From NCBI GenBank assembly GCA_903891475.1, contig CAITEP010000004.1, positions 55,603 through 119,602 of the forward strand: 64,000 nt of DNA, read 5' to 3'. The notes beneath the pieces are model-generated. The model had not been told where the DNA came from and searched no databases. It worked only from the letters and a program-made list of their open reading frames with translations. Shown here piece after piece: positions 19,523 to 27,946 of this stretch. Made by a program: the position numbers and the translations under genes. This DNA is from an uncultured Mucilaginibacter sp. (GTDB lineage Bacteria > Bacteroidota > Bacteroidia > Sphingobacteriales > Sphingobacteriaceae). Numbering within the stretch: position 1 is the stretch's first letter; every line of letters starts with the position of its first letter.

Positions 19523-19963
19523 CTATTTACCTAAATGGTTTTTAATAATCTCTTTGCAGCCCTCTTCAATCATTTTAAAAACGGGTTCAAAAAGTCCATT
19601 ATCGTGGTAGGGGTCGGGTACAATGTTATCACCTAAAAGGAGTTTTACTTTTTGCACATCTTCTGTATTGCGGGCTTTGGCCAATACATCCGACAGGTTG
19701 TTTTCATCCATCACATAAATGATATCAAAATTATCAAAGTCGCTGGTTTTGAATTGCCTGCAAATTTGTTTACTGATATCAATACCGTGCTGACGCGCAG
19801 TACGAACCGAGCGATAGTCGGGTCCTTCGCCCACATGCCAATTACCTGTGCCAGCAGAATCTACTTGCCAGTTGAGTCCGTTTTTATCAGCCAAATGCTG
19901 CATCAGCCCTTCCGCCAAAGGCGATCGGCAAATGTTACCGAGGCATACCATGAGAATTTTCAT
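19523..19963 (-). CDS. Low-molecular-weight protein-tyrosine phosphatase
   Basis: 146 residues. VCLGNICRSPLAEG contains the C-x5-R P-loop with the catalytic Cys near residue 7, and DPYHDNG near the C-terminus carries the Asp general acid. Enzymes of this family act on tyrosine-kinase substrates of exopolysaccharide export or on arsenate and small phosphates; no kinase is adjacent, so the partner is not known. Convergent with the GNAT gene, 2 bases apart. Confidence 0.92.
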   Translation of the reverse strand: MKILMVCLGNICRSPLAEGLMQHLADKNGLNWQVDSAGTGNWHVGEGPDYRSVRTARQHGIDISKQICRQFKTSDFDNFDIIYVMDENNLSDVLAKARNTEDVQKVKLLLGDNIVPDPYHDNGLFEPVFKMIEEGCKEIIKNHLGK

Positions 19964-19967
19964 TTTT

Positions 19968-20168
19968 TTAGTAGCTAGTATCTAGTAGTTAGTATCAAGT
20001 ATTTAGTCGCTAGGATTATGTACTTAGACATTTGGTAGTAGTTTAAATCATCATAATTAGCAATCCGAAATTAAATTGTCTGAACAAGGATTTACAGGAT
20101 TCTAGAATTATCAGAATTAAAGTCTCTCCAAAAAATCTTGATACTAACTACTAGCTACTTGATACTCC
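19968..20168. repeat. Interspersed intergenic repeat (AGTAGCTAGTATCAAG family), inverted pair
   Basis: About 200 bases between the phosphatase and nuclease genes hold two arms in opposite orientation. The left arm is rich in AGTAGCTAGTATCTAGTA-like words and the right arm in CTTGATACTAACTACTAGC. Between them are CAATCCGAAATT and the words GGATTTACAGGATT and AGAATTATCAGAATT. The same vocabulary recurs at 24972-25035, 25684-25795 and 63050-63126. Confidence 0.7.
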
Positions 20169-20169
20169 A

Positions 20170-20964
20170 TCAACCAAATATTTCATTCAAAATACCTGCC
20201 AGCCTAACGCCTGCTTTTAGTAATTGCTGATTTAGGGTGCTGATATTGTTGAAGTTGTATTTATAATTCAAGGTGTCGCCGGCTTTTACTTCGGTATAAA
20301 TTTTTTCGGCAATTTGGTTGCTTTCAAACAGCCATTGGCTTATAGGGGCACTTTGCCATTCGCCGCGTTGAGCAGCCGTGGTATGGTTTATAGATGCCGC
20401 ATATTCGGTATAACTTAATTGTTGAAATTCAATTAATTGCGAATCCCAAACGGAATGCATATTGGTTGGGTTGCTAAACCAGTTTACTTTAAAATCGTTT
20501 CCGCCTTTATCATCGGCATGGGCAACATGCATTGGTTGATGCACATCTTCCACAATGTGTATCAATAGCTTTAAATACAGTGCTTTGTTATCGGCATTTA
20601 GGTCTTTCTTTTTTAGTTCGGCAATTAAAAAATTTAGCTTGGTATAAGCATCCACATTGGTGTCTTTCTCAAGAAAAACCTGCATTTCGGTGTAGGTATA
20701 CGCTCTGTCAAAATCAATATAATGCCATGGAGACAGGTAATTATAGGTAGGGTCCGATTTGATAAAATCGGCATAGGTACTGGCAATGGCTACACTCTCG
20801 AAGCCTAAAATACCACTAACGGCCTTTTTTGCCTTCGGACTAAGATAGCTTTCCGCAATTTGACCCGCTATGCGATGACCCTCCGCTCCCCAAGCTGCTG
20901 CTTGTATAGGAAAATAAATAATGGCAATGGCCAATAATAATTTTTGAACAATAACTTTTTTCAT
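20170..20964 (-). CDS. S1/P1-family nuclease, secreted
   Basis: I place the start at the ATG at 20964 (MKKVIVQKLLLAIAIIYF), three bases after the preceding stop, rather than at 20988 inside the upstream gene; 264 residues. After the signal peptide the mature protein begins with W (AAA|WGAEGHRIAGQIAE), the N-terminal tryptophan that ligates zinc in this family. Further zinc ligands are seen in HYIDFD, LLIHIVEDVHQPMHVAHADDKGGND and NMHSVWD. It degrades single-stranded nucleic acids or removes 3' phosphates outside the cytoplasm, a possible phosphate-scavenging role. Translationally close to the lipoprotein gene upstream. Confidence 0.92.
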   Translation of the reverse strand: MKKVIVQKLLLAIAIIYFPIQAAAWGAEGHRIAGQIAESYLSPKAKKAVSGILGFESVAIASTYADFIKSDPTYNYLSPWHYIDFDRAYTYTEMQVFLEKDTNVDAYTKLNFLIAELKKKDLNADNKALYLKLLIHIVEDVHQPMHVAHADDKGGNDFKVNWFSNPTNMHSVWDSQLIEFQQLSYTEYAASINHTTAAQRGEWQSAPISQWLFESNQIAEKIYTEVKAGDTLNYKYNFNNISTLNQQLLKAGVRLAGILNEIFG

Positions 20965-20966
20965 GG

Positions 20967-21479
20967 CTAAATGGGTTTTGGATGGCAAGTGTTTTTCTTT
21001 ATTAAACGTGCATTTATTGGTATAACACTAGTGGTAATGGCAAAAATGGCATGCGTGCTATCCTGCTTTTTAAGCTTTATAAATTCCTCGTAATCGCCAT
21101 AGCGTAAACAACCCTTATTGCTTTTAATGGTCCAGTTTTTATTGCAAAAAAGACCTTTAAGGTGCAGGGTATCATTTTGTTGAACATAAGTGCCTTTTAT
21201 ATATTCAGTCCATTTGCCAGCTTGCATACAGGTATCAGGGCCTATGTTTACCTTGCTATTGGTATGAATGTCGAAATAAAAAGAATCGCAAGTAAATTTT
21301 AAATGGTAGAGAGAGTAAGTAAGCAAGCGATTTTGAGCCGGGATAGAATCTTGCTGCCACTCGCCTTGTATAAAACTCACCCCCTGGGTTTGCAAATTGG
21401 GGTTTAACTTGCAACTGGCAATAGCCAGCAGCAGTAAAAAATAGATGGGAACAATGCGGAAACTTAAAGGTTTTTGCAT
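20967..21479 (-). CDS. Small lipoprotein of unknown function
   Basis: 170 residues. MQKPLSFRIVPIYFLLLLAIASC is a lipoprotein signal with the lipobox Cys near residue 23. The mature part contains GVSFIQGEWQQDS and alternating beta segments with several cysteines (FTCDSF, DTCMQAG, LFCNKN, GCLRYG), reminiscent of a lipocalin-like barrel with disulphides. I do not recognise a function. It lies between fumC and the S1/P1 nuclease on one strand; in related genomes this small gene next to fumC is often mislabelled as fumarate hydratase. Confidence 0.75.
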   Translation of the reverse strand: MQKPLSFRIVPIYFLLLLAIASCKLNPNLQTQGVSFIQGEWQQDSIPAQNRLLTYSLYHLKFTCDSFYFDIHTNSKVNIGPDTCMQAGKWTEYIKGTYVQQNDTLHLKGLFCNKNWTIKSNKGCLRYGDYEEFIKLKKQDSTHAIFAITTSVIPINARLIKKNTCHPKPI

Positions 21480-21489
21480 AATATTAAAT

Positions 21490-21522
21490 ACCCTATCAGC
21501 CTGTATTGCAAGCTGATAGGGT
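21490..21522. terminator. Hairpin downstream of fumC
   Basis: An 11-bp perfect inverted repeat (ACCCTATCAGC / GCTGATAGGGT) with an 11-base loop lies between the fumC stop and the lipoprotein start. There is only a weak T-rich tail on the minus strand, so it may attenuate rather than fully terminate. Confidence 0.6.
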
Positions 21523-21533
21523 GGTGTTGAGTT

Positions 21534-22931
21534 TTATTTTAAACTGCCAATCATATCCTCAGGGCGCACCCATTGGTCGAACTGCTCGTTTGTAAGCAGA
21601 CCTAATTCGGTAGCGGCTTCCCTTAATGATTTGTTTTCTTTCAGGGCTTTTTTTGCAATTTTAGCCGCGTTCTCGTAGCCAATATGCGGATTAAGCGCGG
21701 TTACCAGCATCAAGGAATTTTCAAGATGCTTTTTAATACCCGCGTAATTTGGCTCAATGCCGGCAGCGCAATGATCATTAAACGATACGCAAGCATCGCC
21801 AATTAACCTGGCCGACTGCAAAAAGTTGGCCGCCATCAATGGTTTAAACACATTAAGTTCGTAATGCCCGTTGGAGCCACCAATAGAAATGGCTACATCG
21901 TTCCCCATTACCTGCGCCGCAACCATGGTAACGGCCTCATTTTGGGTAGGGTTTACCTTGCCCGGCATAATGGAGGAACCCGGCTCGTTATCAGGAATAT
22001 GTATTTCACCAATACCTGAGCGTGGCCCGGAAGCCAACATACGGATATCATTCGCAATTTTCATGAGCGATACCGCTATTTGTTTCAACGCGCCATGGGT
22101 TTCAACAATGGCATCGTGTGCGGCTAAGGCCTCAAATTTATTCTCAGCGGTACGGAAAGGCAGATTAGTGAATTTGGCTATATAATCGGCCACCAATACG
22201 TCATAGCCTTTTGGGGTGTTGATGCCAGTACCAACCGCAGTACCGCCAAGGGCAAGTTCTGATAGATGGTCGAGTGTGTTGCGCAGAGCCTTTAAACCGT
22301 GGTTAAGTTGCGATACATAACCTGAAAACTCCTGACCTAACGTCAATGGGGTAGCATCCATCAAGTGGGTTCGGCCAATTTTTACCACGCTTTTAAACGC
22401 TTCCGATTTTGCTTGCAGCGTATCTCTCAGCTTTTCAATGCCCGGGATGGTTACATCCGTTACCATTTTGTAGGCGGCAATATGCATGGCGGTGGGGTAG
22501 GTATCGTTTGATGATTGCGATTTGTTAACATCATCATTTGGGTGTATAAATGTTTTGCCCTCGCCCAGTTTGTTGCCTTGCAACACATGCGCACGGTTGG
22601 CAATTACCTCGTTCACGTTCATGTTTGATTGCGTGCCCGAGCCAGTTTGCCATATCACCAGTGGAAACTCGGCAGCCAGGGCTCCGCTTAAAATCTCATC
22701 GCATACCTGTGCAATCTGGTCGCGTTTTTCGGCAGGGAGAACACCTAAATCGGTATTGGTATAGGCGGCAGCTTTTTTTAGGTAAGCAAAAGCCGCTATT
22801 ATTTCCTTTGGCATAGAGGCCTCTGGCCCAATTTTAAAGTTATTACGCGACCGTTCGGTTTGCGCGCCCCAGTATTTATCGGCAGGTACCTGTACCTCGC
22901 CCATGGTATCATGTTCTATCCTAAAACTCAT
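21534..22931 (-). CDS. fumC: Class II fumarate hydratase
   Basis: 465 residues. [16 protein letters not shown] is the fumarase/aspartase superfamily signature; [19 protein letters not shown] and [19 protein letters not shown] are the other two substrate-binding regions, the latter holding the catalytic His. The iron-free tetrameric enzyme interconverts fumarate and malate in the citric-acid cycle. Length and N-terminus ([22 protein letters not shown]) match FumC. Probably the first gene of a leftward unit with the lipoprotein and nuclease, subject to the hairpin between them. Confidence 0.97.
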   Translation of the reverse strand: MSFRIEHDTMGEVQVPADKYWGAQTERSRNNFKIGPEASMPKEIIAAFAYLKKAAAYTNTDLGVLPAEKRDQIAQVCDEILSGALAAEFPLVIWQTGSGTQSNMNVNEVIANRAHVLQGNKLGEGKTFIHPNDDVNKSQSSNDTYPTAMHIAAYKMVTDVTIPGIEKLRDTLQAKSEAFKSVVKIGRTHLMDATPLTLGQEFSGYVSQLNHGLKALRNTLDHLSELALGGTAVGTGINTPKGYDVLVADYIAKFTNLPFRTAENKFEALAAHDAIVETHGALKQIAVSLMKIANDIRMLASGPRSGIGEIHIPDNEPGSSIMPGKVNPTQNEAVTMVAAQVMGNDVAISIGGSNGHYELNVFKPLMAANFLQSARLIGDACVSFNDHCAAGIEPNYAGIKKHLENSLMLVTALNPHIGYENAAKIAKKALKENKSLREAATELGLLTNEQFDQWVRPEDMIGSLK

Positions 22932-23076
22932 GGTTCAAATATTTTTAACGTGGTAAAGTTAGGGTTTTATGCTTAGTAAGGAAAAGCTTAAAAGTAATCT
23001 TTTTATGATAAAAATTTTTTGATGATAAGAAGAATTGGATTTTGATAAATATATGGAATGTTTCAAAGGAGATTAA

Positions 23077-23168
23077 AAAATCGGCGAAGGGTAGCCCGGC
23101 AAGCCGGGCAAAATTGTATTGTTGTTGCGTGTCTACAAAGGTTTTATCCCTACGGGATAGGAAGCGTA
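23077..23168 (+). repeat. REP-like element A1
   Basis: Two hairpins: GCCCGGC-AA-GCCGGGC (23094-23109) and ATCCC-TAC-GGGAT around 23146-23158, separated by about 35 bases containing CTACAAAGGTTTT. Confidence 0.85.
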
Positions 23169-23389
23169 GTTTATATTTTTATTTTGAAAAAGGGGTTCTG
23201 TCCGTATAAAATAGTATGTGAGGATGAAATTTTTTGTCCAATATGATCTTATCTTTACAGGAAAGGACTTCTGCTTGATATATATGTTAGCGAATGAATA
23301 TAAAAAATTTATATCACAAATTGATTAAAAAGCTATAATGCCAATTATTGAGAAAATATTTGTTTTTGATGATATTATCCAGCATGATT

Positions 23390-23463
23390 GACCCAGCGGG
23401 TCAAAACCTTTGTAGAAAATAAAATAGGATTGGTTTTTGCCCCGATAGGGGCTACCCTTTAGC
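23390..23463 (-). repeat. REP-like element B1 (inverted)
   Basis: Inverted relative to A1. Hairpins GACCC-AGC-GGGTC and GCCCC-GATA-GGGGC flank AAAACCTTTGTAG and end in CTACCCTTTAGC. Confidence 0.85.
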
Positions 23464-23515
23464 ATTTAAGCAAAACTCCCAAAATTTAATTTTTAAAGCC
23501 TTTCTTGTAGGCATA

Positions 23516-23608
23516 AAAATCGGCGAAGGGTAGCCCGGCAAGCCGGGCAAAATTCCATTGTTGGTGTTTTTCTACAAATGTTTTATCCCTACGGGATAGG
23601 AAGCGTAG
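23516..23608 (+). repeat. REP-like element A2
   Basis: Near-identical to A1, with the same two hairpins. The inner segment reads TCTACAAATGTTTT instead of TCTACAAAGGTTTT. Confidence 0.85.
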
Positions 23609-23835
23609 TTTATATTTTTATTTTGTCACAAGGATTTTTTCCTTACCGCCCAGGATGAGCGGATAATATTTTATATATATACAAGTGTTTTCCACATAAG
23701 GAATAGCGCAGATGGTTGGTATTGGTCTTGCTTTTAAGAATATGACCTCGAAAATCTATCTAACGAATTGATTATAAAGGTATAATTTATTGAGTTTAGC
23801 GAATATTTGTTTTTGTGAAAATATCCGACATGATT

Positions 23836-23910
23836 GACCCAGCGGGTCAAAACCTTTGTAGAAAATAAAACAGGATTGGTTTCGTGCCCCAATAGGGGCT
23901 ACCCTTTAGC
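23836..23910 (-). repeat. REP-like element B2 (inverted)
   Basis: Same architecture as B1. The GC hairpin is GCCCC-AATA-GGGGC; the loop differs while the stem is kept. Confidence 0.85.
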
Positions 23911-23962
23911 ATTTAAGCAAAACTCCCCAAATTTAATTTTTAAAGTCTTTCTTGCTGGCATA

Positions 23963-24055
23963 AAAATCGGCGAAGGGTAGCCCGGCAAGCCGGGCAAAAT
24001 TGTATTGTTGTTGTGTGTCTACAAAGGTTTTATCCCTACGGGATAGGAAGCGTAG
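23963..24055 (+). repeat. REP-like element A3
   Basis: Near-identical to A1, including both hairpins and the CTACAAAGGTTTT core. Confidence 0.85.
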
Positions 24056-24273
24056 TTTATATTTTTATTTTGCAAAAGGAGTTCTGTCCTTATAAAATAG
24101 TATGTGAGGATGAAATTTTTTGTGCAATATGATCTTATTCTTACGGGAAAGGACTTCTGTTCGATATATATTATTGAAGGAATATAAAAAATCCATCTAA
24201 CAAATTGATTAAAAAGCTATAATGCCAATTATTAAGAAAATATTTGTTTTTGATTATATTATCCGACTTTATT

Positions 24274-24349
24274 GACCCAGCGGGTCAAAACCTTTGTAGA
24301 AAAAATAACAGAATTGGTTTTTTGCCCCTTTGGGGGCTACCCTTTAGCC
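24274..24349 (-). repeat. REP-like element B3, overlapping the transposase stop
   Basis: Hairpin GCCCC-TTTG-GGGGC with loop change and extended stem. Its CTACCCTTTAGCC end contains the transposase TAA stop (24344-24346 on the minus strand), so element and gene are physically joined. Confidence 0.85.
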
Positions 24350-24811
24350 GTCAACCAAATCCTGAAAAATGTATTTATCTTCAAATTCAACCCCATAATC
24401 TTTTAATATCTCGAGATATTCTTCCTTGAATGATTTTTTTAAATGATGTTTTTGTTGGTTTAGGATATAATTTACCACCGCGTTTATTTGCGATTTGCTA
24501 TTGCTAAATGCACCATAGCCCTCTTGCCATTGAAATTTCCTTTTTGTAAAACCCTCCTTATTTATAAATTCTGAACTATCACCTTTAACCAAACGCATCA
24601 ATTCAGCTATTGATTGTTTAGGGTTTAAACCAATAAAAAGATGCATATGGTCCGGCATGTTGTTTATAGCCAATAACTTATGACCGTTTTTCTGTATTAT
24701 GCCAGTGATATACTTTTGAAGTCTATCCTGCCATAATTGCTCAATAACAGCCTGACGATACTTTACGGCGAATACAAAATGAACGTACAATTGGTTATAG
24801 GTATTTGACAT
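24344..24811 (-). CDS. REP-associated tyrosine transposase (IS200-like, RAYT)
   Basis: 155 residues. The small HUH-type fold shows NQLYVHFVFAVKYR as first strand, MPDHMHLFIG with the HxH metal-binding pair, and a helix with the candidate catalytic Tyr in INAVVNYILNQQKHH. YGAFSNSKSQ is also typical of IS200/IS605-type Y1 transposases. Such enzymes nick and rejoin single-stranded DNA at hairpins, and single-copy relatives (RAYTs) are thought to spread REP elements. It has no accessory tnpB and no IS ends of its own, and it directly abuts the REP array. The frame appears intact. Confidence 0.9.
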   Translation of the reverse strand: MSNTYNQLYVHFVFAVKYRQAVIEQLWQDRLQKYITGIIQKNGHKLLAINNMPDHMHLFIGLNPKQSIAELMRLVKGDSSEFINKEGFTKRKFQWQEGYGAFSNSKSQINAVVNYILNQQKHHLKKSFKEEYLEILKDYGVEFEDKYIFQDLVDG

Positions 24812-24971
24812 AGGTTGAATCTATATTCAAAAATAATTAAAATTAATAAGGAAGAAAGCCAAATTTACCCAACTCCCAATTATCCCCTCAAATCTCCTGA
24901 AAATTTAAAGGATGAATCTTTATAACCAACCAGCCTAGTAAATTGATTATACGCGAATTTAAACGGTATTA

Positions 24972-25035
24972 AAAAGTAGAAAGTAGCTAGTATCAAGTCA
25001 CTAGTACCTTGTACCTAGGAGTTAGTAGCGGGTTA
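24972..25035. repeat. Interspersed repeat, left arm
   Basis: AGTAGCTAGTATCAAGT and variants (CTAGTACCTTGTACCTAGGAGTTAGTAG) are packed into about 60 bases after the transposase gene. The rest of 24812-25081 is plain AT-rich DNA with no gene. Confidence 0.65.
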
Positions 25036-25081
25036 CTAGTAAAAACAACCATAACCTAGTTCTTGTTCACTGTATATGAGT

Positions 25082-25606
25082 TTATTGTTTCATTGGCAGC
25101 TTTATCAGGCGTGCTACCTTGTCAATATCGGTTAGCATAATAATATAGTACGTATTATCATTGCTCTGTTTGGTTTGAATGGCCAATTTGAGGTAGCCTT
25201 TCAATAGGATGGTTTTTTCTGTTCCGGCTATTAAGGTATCAACCTGACCAAAACCCATGTTGATAAAGCTGTTTTTAATTTGCTGGCATTCGCTTTCCTT
25301 GTCGGTTATATAGCCGGAGGTGCACACACTGTCGGCCACTATTTGATATAAATAGGTGGAGTTTTGATTATTCACGTTGTATTTATACAAATCAATAATG
25401 GCACCTTCATTGAGCGTACCTGTGCTGTTACCCCCGTATGAATAAGCATCGGTTGAAAAGTACGCCCTTGCGCTATGAATATTTAGCTTGGTAATGCTTA
25501 ACAGTCTAGTCGCGAAATTGGTTTCATCAACTGCTTGGGCAATACTTTTATCGGTTATTAGTGAAATCAGTAAAATAAATACCGGCGTAAACAAAGCTCT
25601 TTTCAT
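25082..25606 (-). CDS. Exported protein of unknown function
   Basis: 174 residues with signal peptide MKRALFTPVFILLISLITDKSIAQ. The mature protein begins VDETNFATRLLSITKLNIHSARAYFST and is beta-rich; an NTYYIIMLTDIDK strand lies near the end. No domain is recognised. It stands alone, flanked on both sides by copies of the AGTAGCTAGTATCAAG repeat, which may mark it as a transferable or recently inserted cassette (inference). Confidence 0.65.
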   Translation of the reverse strand: MKRALFTPVFILLISLITDKSIAQAVDETNFATRLLSITKLNIHSARAYFSTDAYSYGGNSTGTLNEGAIIDLYKYNVNNQNSTYLYQIVADSVCTSGYITDKESECQQIKNSFINMGFGQVDTLIAGTEKTILLKGYLKLAIQTKQSNDNTYYIIMLTDIDKVARLIKLPMKQ

Positions 25607-25683
25607 GTTGCAATTTAAATAATTGAACGGAAAAAAAGTAAAATGGTAATATATTCTTTTTGATAAGCATAGGAGAAAAAATG

Positions 25684-25795
25684 TCTGAATCAGGATTTTA
25701 GAATTATCAGAATTTTAATACCTGCTACAAAAGTCTTGATACTCGATACTAGCTACTTGATACTAAAAAAGCAAATCCGAAATCCGAAATCAATT
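25684..25795. repeat. Interspersed repeat, right arm
   Basis: Contains CAGGATTTTAGAATTATCAGAATT, then CTTGATACTCGATACTAGCTACTTGATACT (complement of the left-arm word) and AATCCGAAATCCGAAATCAA. Same order of words as at 20074-20168. Confidence 0.7.
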
Positions 25796-26749
25796 CAATA
25801 ATACTGCGCCATGCTCATCAACTTCCAACACAGATGGCTTACCTAAAATTAAGCTGCAATTGTTGGGTATATGCCCTGCCGGGAAATCAAAACAAACGGG
25901 GTAGTCGTATTCCTTAGCAAGGTCTATAATCATTTCGGGTATGGTTTGTCCGAAGGGGATGTCATTATCTTTTATTTCCGAAAAGCCCCCAACAATTAAG
26001 CCAGCTAAATTTGAAAGCTTTCCGGCACGTTTTAAGGAATGTAACATTCGGTCGACTGCATACAAGTACTCGCCAACATCTTCTATAAAAAGCAGCTTGT
26101 CGGTATAATCCAAATCAGATATGGAACCTGCCGCTGCAATTAATAAGGACAGGTTACCACCTACCAATATGCCACTGCCCTTACCAAACCTATTAAGTGA
26201 TTGCGGGTGTACCTTGTGGGTTAACGAGCCTTCAAACAAGGCCTGTTTTAAGGTTGTTAATGAATGTGCCGAGGCATCGGGTATATTGATAGGCATTTGG
26301 CCATGTATGGTAGCCAAGCCTAAATTAGTAAACAGGTGGGTATGCAAAAGCGTAATATCGCTAAAGCCAATGAGCCATTTAGGGTTTTGCTCCAGCGGAC
26401 TAAAATCAACCTTGTCAATCATCCTGATAGTGCCATAACCTCCACGTGCGGCAATAATTGCATTGATAGAGGTATCATTTATAAACTGTTGTAAATCAGC
26501 TGCGCGCTGGTCGTCATCCCCTGCAAATTGATGAAAACTAAGCCCTAAAGTATCCCCCAAAACTACTTCCAACCCCCATGATTGTAATAGTTCAACCGCA
26601 TGTTTCATAGGCTGTGGCAGTTTCTTTGCCGGACAGGTGATGGCTATTTTATCACCTTTTTGGAGCAGAGGCGGGGTGCTTAGCGCATAAGGCCGCAAGT
26701 TAGCATCTCTATTGCTACCATGGGTGGGTGTAGAATTGGAACTATTCAT
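25790..26749 (-). CDS. Murein LD-carboxypeptidase-like peptidase (family S66)
   Basis: 319 residues. LLQKGDKIAITCPAKKLP starts the S66 fold. The nucleophile lies in LIGFSDITLLHTHL, ARGGYGTIRMID precedes it, LLFIEDVGEYLYAVDRMLHSLK carries the catalytic Glu, and DFPAGHIPNNCSLILG carries the His. It would cleave between an L- and a D-amino acid in muropeptides during cytoplasmic wall recycling; related S66 members (microcin C self-immunity type) are an alternative. Upstream of it, in transcription order, lie the cyanophycin genes, but a 140-base gap suggests a separate unit. Confidence 0.92.
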   Translation of the reverse strand: MNSSNSTPTHGSNRDANLRPYALSTPPLLQKGDKIAITCPAKKLPQPMKHAVELLQSWGLEVVLGDTLGLSFHQFAGDDDQRAADLQQFINDTSINAIIAARGGYGTIRMIDKVDFSPLEQNPKWLIGFSDITLLHTHLFTNLGLATIHGQMPINIPDASAHSLTTLKQALFEGSLTHKVHPQSLNRFGKGSGILVGGNLSLLIAAAGSISDLDYTDKLLFIEDVGEYLYAVDRMLHSLKRAGKLSNLAGLIVGGFSEIKDNDIPFGQTIPEMIIDLAKEYDYPVCFDFPAGHIPNNCSLILGKPSVLEVDEHGAVLLN

Positions 26750-26889
26750 AAATCAATAGTAAGCAAAATTTGTAACAACGAAACTTTGCAGTTGGTCAGC
26801 TAATAACGTTAGTGCTTCCTAACGCTATGTCTCAACAGTATTTTGTTATAATTTGTATGAACTAACTATTTTATCTTGTAAATAAAGGG

Positions 26890-27732
26890 CTAGCCAAATA
26901 CTTCCGTATCCCCATCATACAAGGCCCAAACCATATACGGGTGCGTATCGGCGTGGTAAACTTCGCCTTGGGCGGTTAGACCAATAATTCCTGCAAAACC
27001 GTCAAAAGGTTTTAGTTCGGCAAAGGTTTTTTGGGTGGCTTGCTCCAGCGTCATGCCATCGGTTACTCGGGTTACAATGCTGCTGGCTACCGCTGCGCTT
27101 ACAATATCTTCGCCTACGCCCGTGCACGATATGCCTGCATGCGCATTGGAATAATTACCCGCTGTAGTAGCCGAGTCGCTCACCCTGCCCGGAATTTCAA
27201 AACCCTTGCCACCTGTGGATGTTGCGGCTGCCAAATTACCTTCGGCATCCAAAGCCACACAACCAACAGTTCCTAACCTGATGGCGTTATTTAGTTTTTC
27301 CTCATATTCCTGTCTACGTTGAGGTGTTTCGGGGTTATAATAATCAAAGCCATTTTCTCGGGCAAAATCGCGGGCTCCTTGTCCGCTCAGTACCCGATCA
27401 TCATAATTCATCAGCTTTTCGGCAATACAAATAGGATTCTTTACCTCCTCTACATTAATTACCCCCGAAAACTTCAGACTTTTGCCATCCATCAAACTGG
27501 CACTCAGGCGTATTTTGCCATCACTTTGTATTTGAGAGCCTGTGCCGGCATTAAACAAATCGCAATCCTCCAGCAGGGCAACGGTATATACCACGGTTTG
27601 CAAAGCGGTGTGATTTTGCAAATAGTCGTACCCTTGCTTCACTATCCTACCCAAAGCATCCTGCTTGGCCTTCTTAACTTCTAGGTTAGTAAGCGATTCG
27701 CTAAAAAAACCTCCGTGGATGATTAATTTCAT
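26890..27732 (-). CDS. iaaA: Isoaspartyl peptidase / plant-type asparaginase (Ntn hydrolase)
   Basis: The ATG at 27732 (MKLIIHGGFF) is preferred over the TTG at 27750, which lies in a repeat; 280 residues. The precursor is cut before the Thr in RLGTVGCVALD, giving the N-terminal nucleophile; TSTGGKGFEIPGRVSDSATTAGNY follows as in the family. The precursor's alpha part has HGG and NAGTGSQIQ. Family enzymes split beta-aspartyl dipeptides. Beside cyanophycinase and cyanophycin synthetase this makes beta-Asp-Arg the most likely substrate, yielding free Asp and Arg in the cytoplasm. Confidence 0.92.
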   Translation of the reverse strand: MKLIIHGGFFSESLTNLEVKKAKQDALGRIVKQGYDYLQNHTALQTVVYTVALLEDCDLFNAGTGSQIQSDGKIRLSASLMDGKSLKFSGVINVEEVKNPICIAEKLMNYDDRVLSGQGARDFARENGFDYYNPETPQRRQEYEEKLNNAIRLGTVGCVALDAEGNLAAATSTGGKGFEIPGRVSDSATTAGNYSNAHAGISCTGVGEDIVSAAVASSIVTRVTDGMTLEQATQKTFAELKPFDGFAGIIGLTAQGEVYHADTHPYMVWALYDGDTEVFG

Positions 27733-27734
27733 AT

Positions 27735-27945
27735 CTTTTTTTGGTTGCAAGTTGTGGGTTACAAGTTGTAGGTTTTTTGTTGAACGTTGTAGGTTTTATT
27801 GTGAACAGTTGAAAAACTTTTATTAATTTAATTGTACAGTCATAAAATAACCCTGTTATAAAACTTAAAACCTACAATAACCATTCAACTTACAACACAC
27901 AACCTTCAACTATTTTACAACACACAACTTACAACCCACAACCCA
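27735..27945. repeat. GTTGTAGGTT-type low-complexity inverted repeat
   Basis: Between cyanophycinase and the isoaspartyl peptidase, the left 60 bases repeat GTTGTAGGTT/GTTGCAAGTT words, and the right 90 bases repeat their complement (CTTACAACACACAACC...), with about 60 AT-rich bases between. The two arms could fold into a long imperfect stem between two codirectional genes. Confidence 0.75.
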
Positions 27946-27946
27946 A

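Larger units (their letters stand above)
23060..24349. repeat. Tandem array of REP-like inverted hairpin pairs (about 440-bp unit, three copies)
   Basis: The 1.4 kb between fumC and the transposase contains no convincing gene. It is built from three head-to-tail units with periods of 439 and 447 bases. Each unit has a forward element (A), roughly 220-230 bases of AT-rich spacer, then an inverted element (B) and about 50 bases of linker. A and the complement of B share GGGTAGCCC and CTACAAAGGTTTT. The spacers of units 1 and 3 are close relatives; the unit 2 spacer differs. The last B element runs into the transposase stop codon. Confidence 0.9.

Noticed and set aside
23060-24349. Possibility that the array is a CRISPR
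   Set aside because: The repeat units are hundreds of bases long with hairpin pairs in inverted orientation, no short direct repeats with unique ~30-base spacers, and no cas genes.
23058-24429. Plus-strand ORFs 23058-23246 and 24244-24429 in the REP array
   Set aside because: They consist of repeat sequence; the second also runs into the transposase gene on the other strand.
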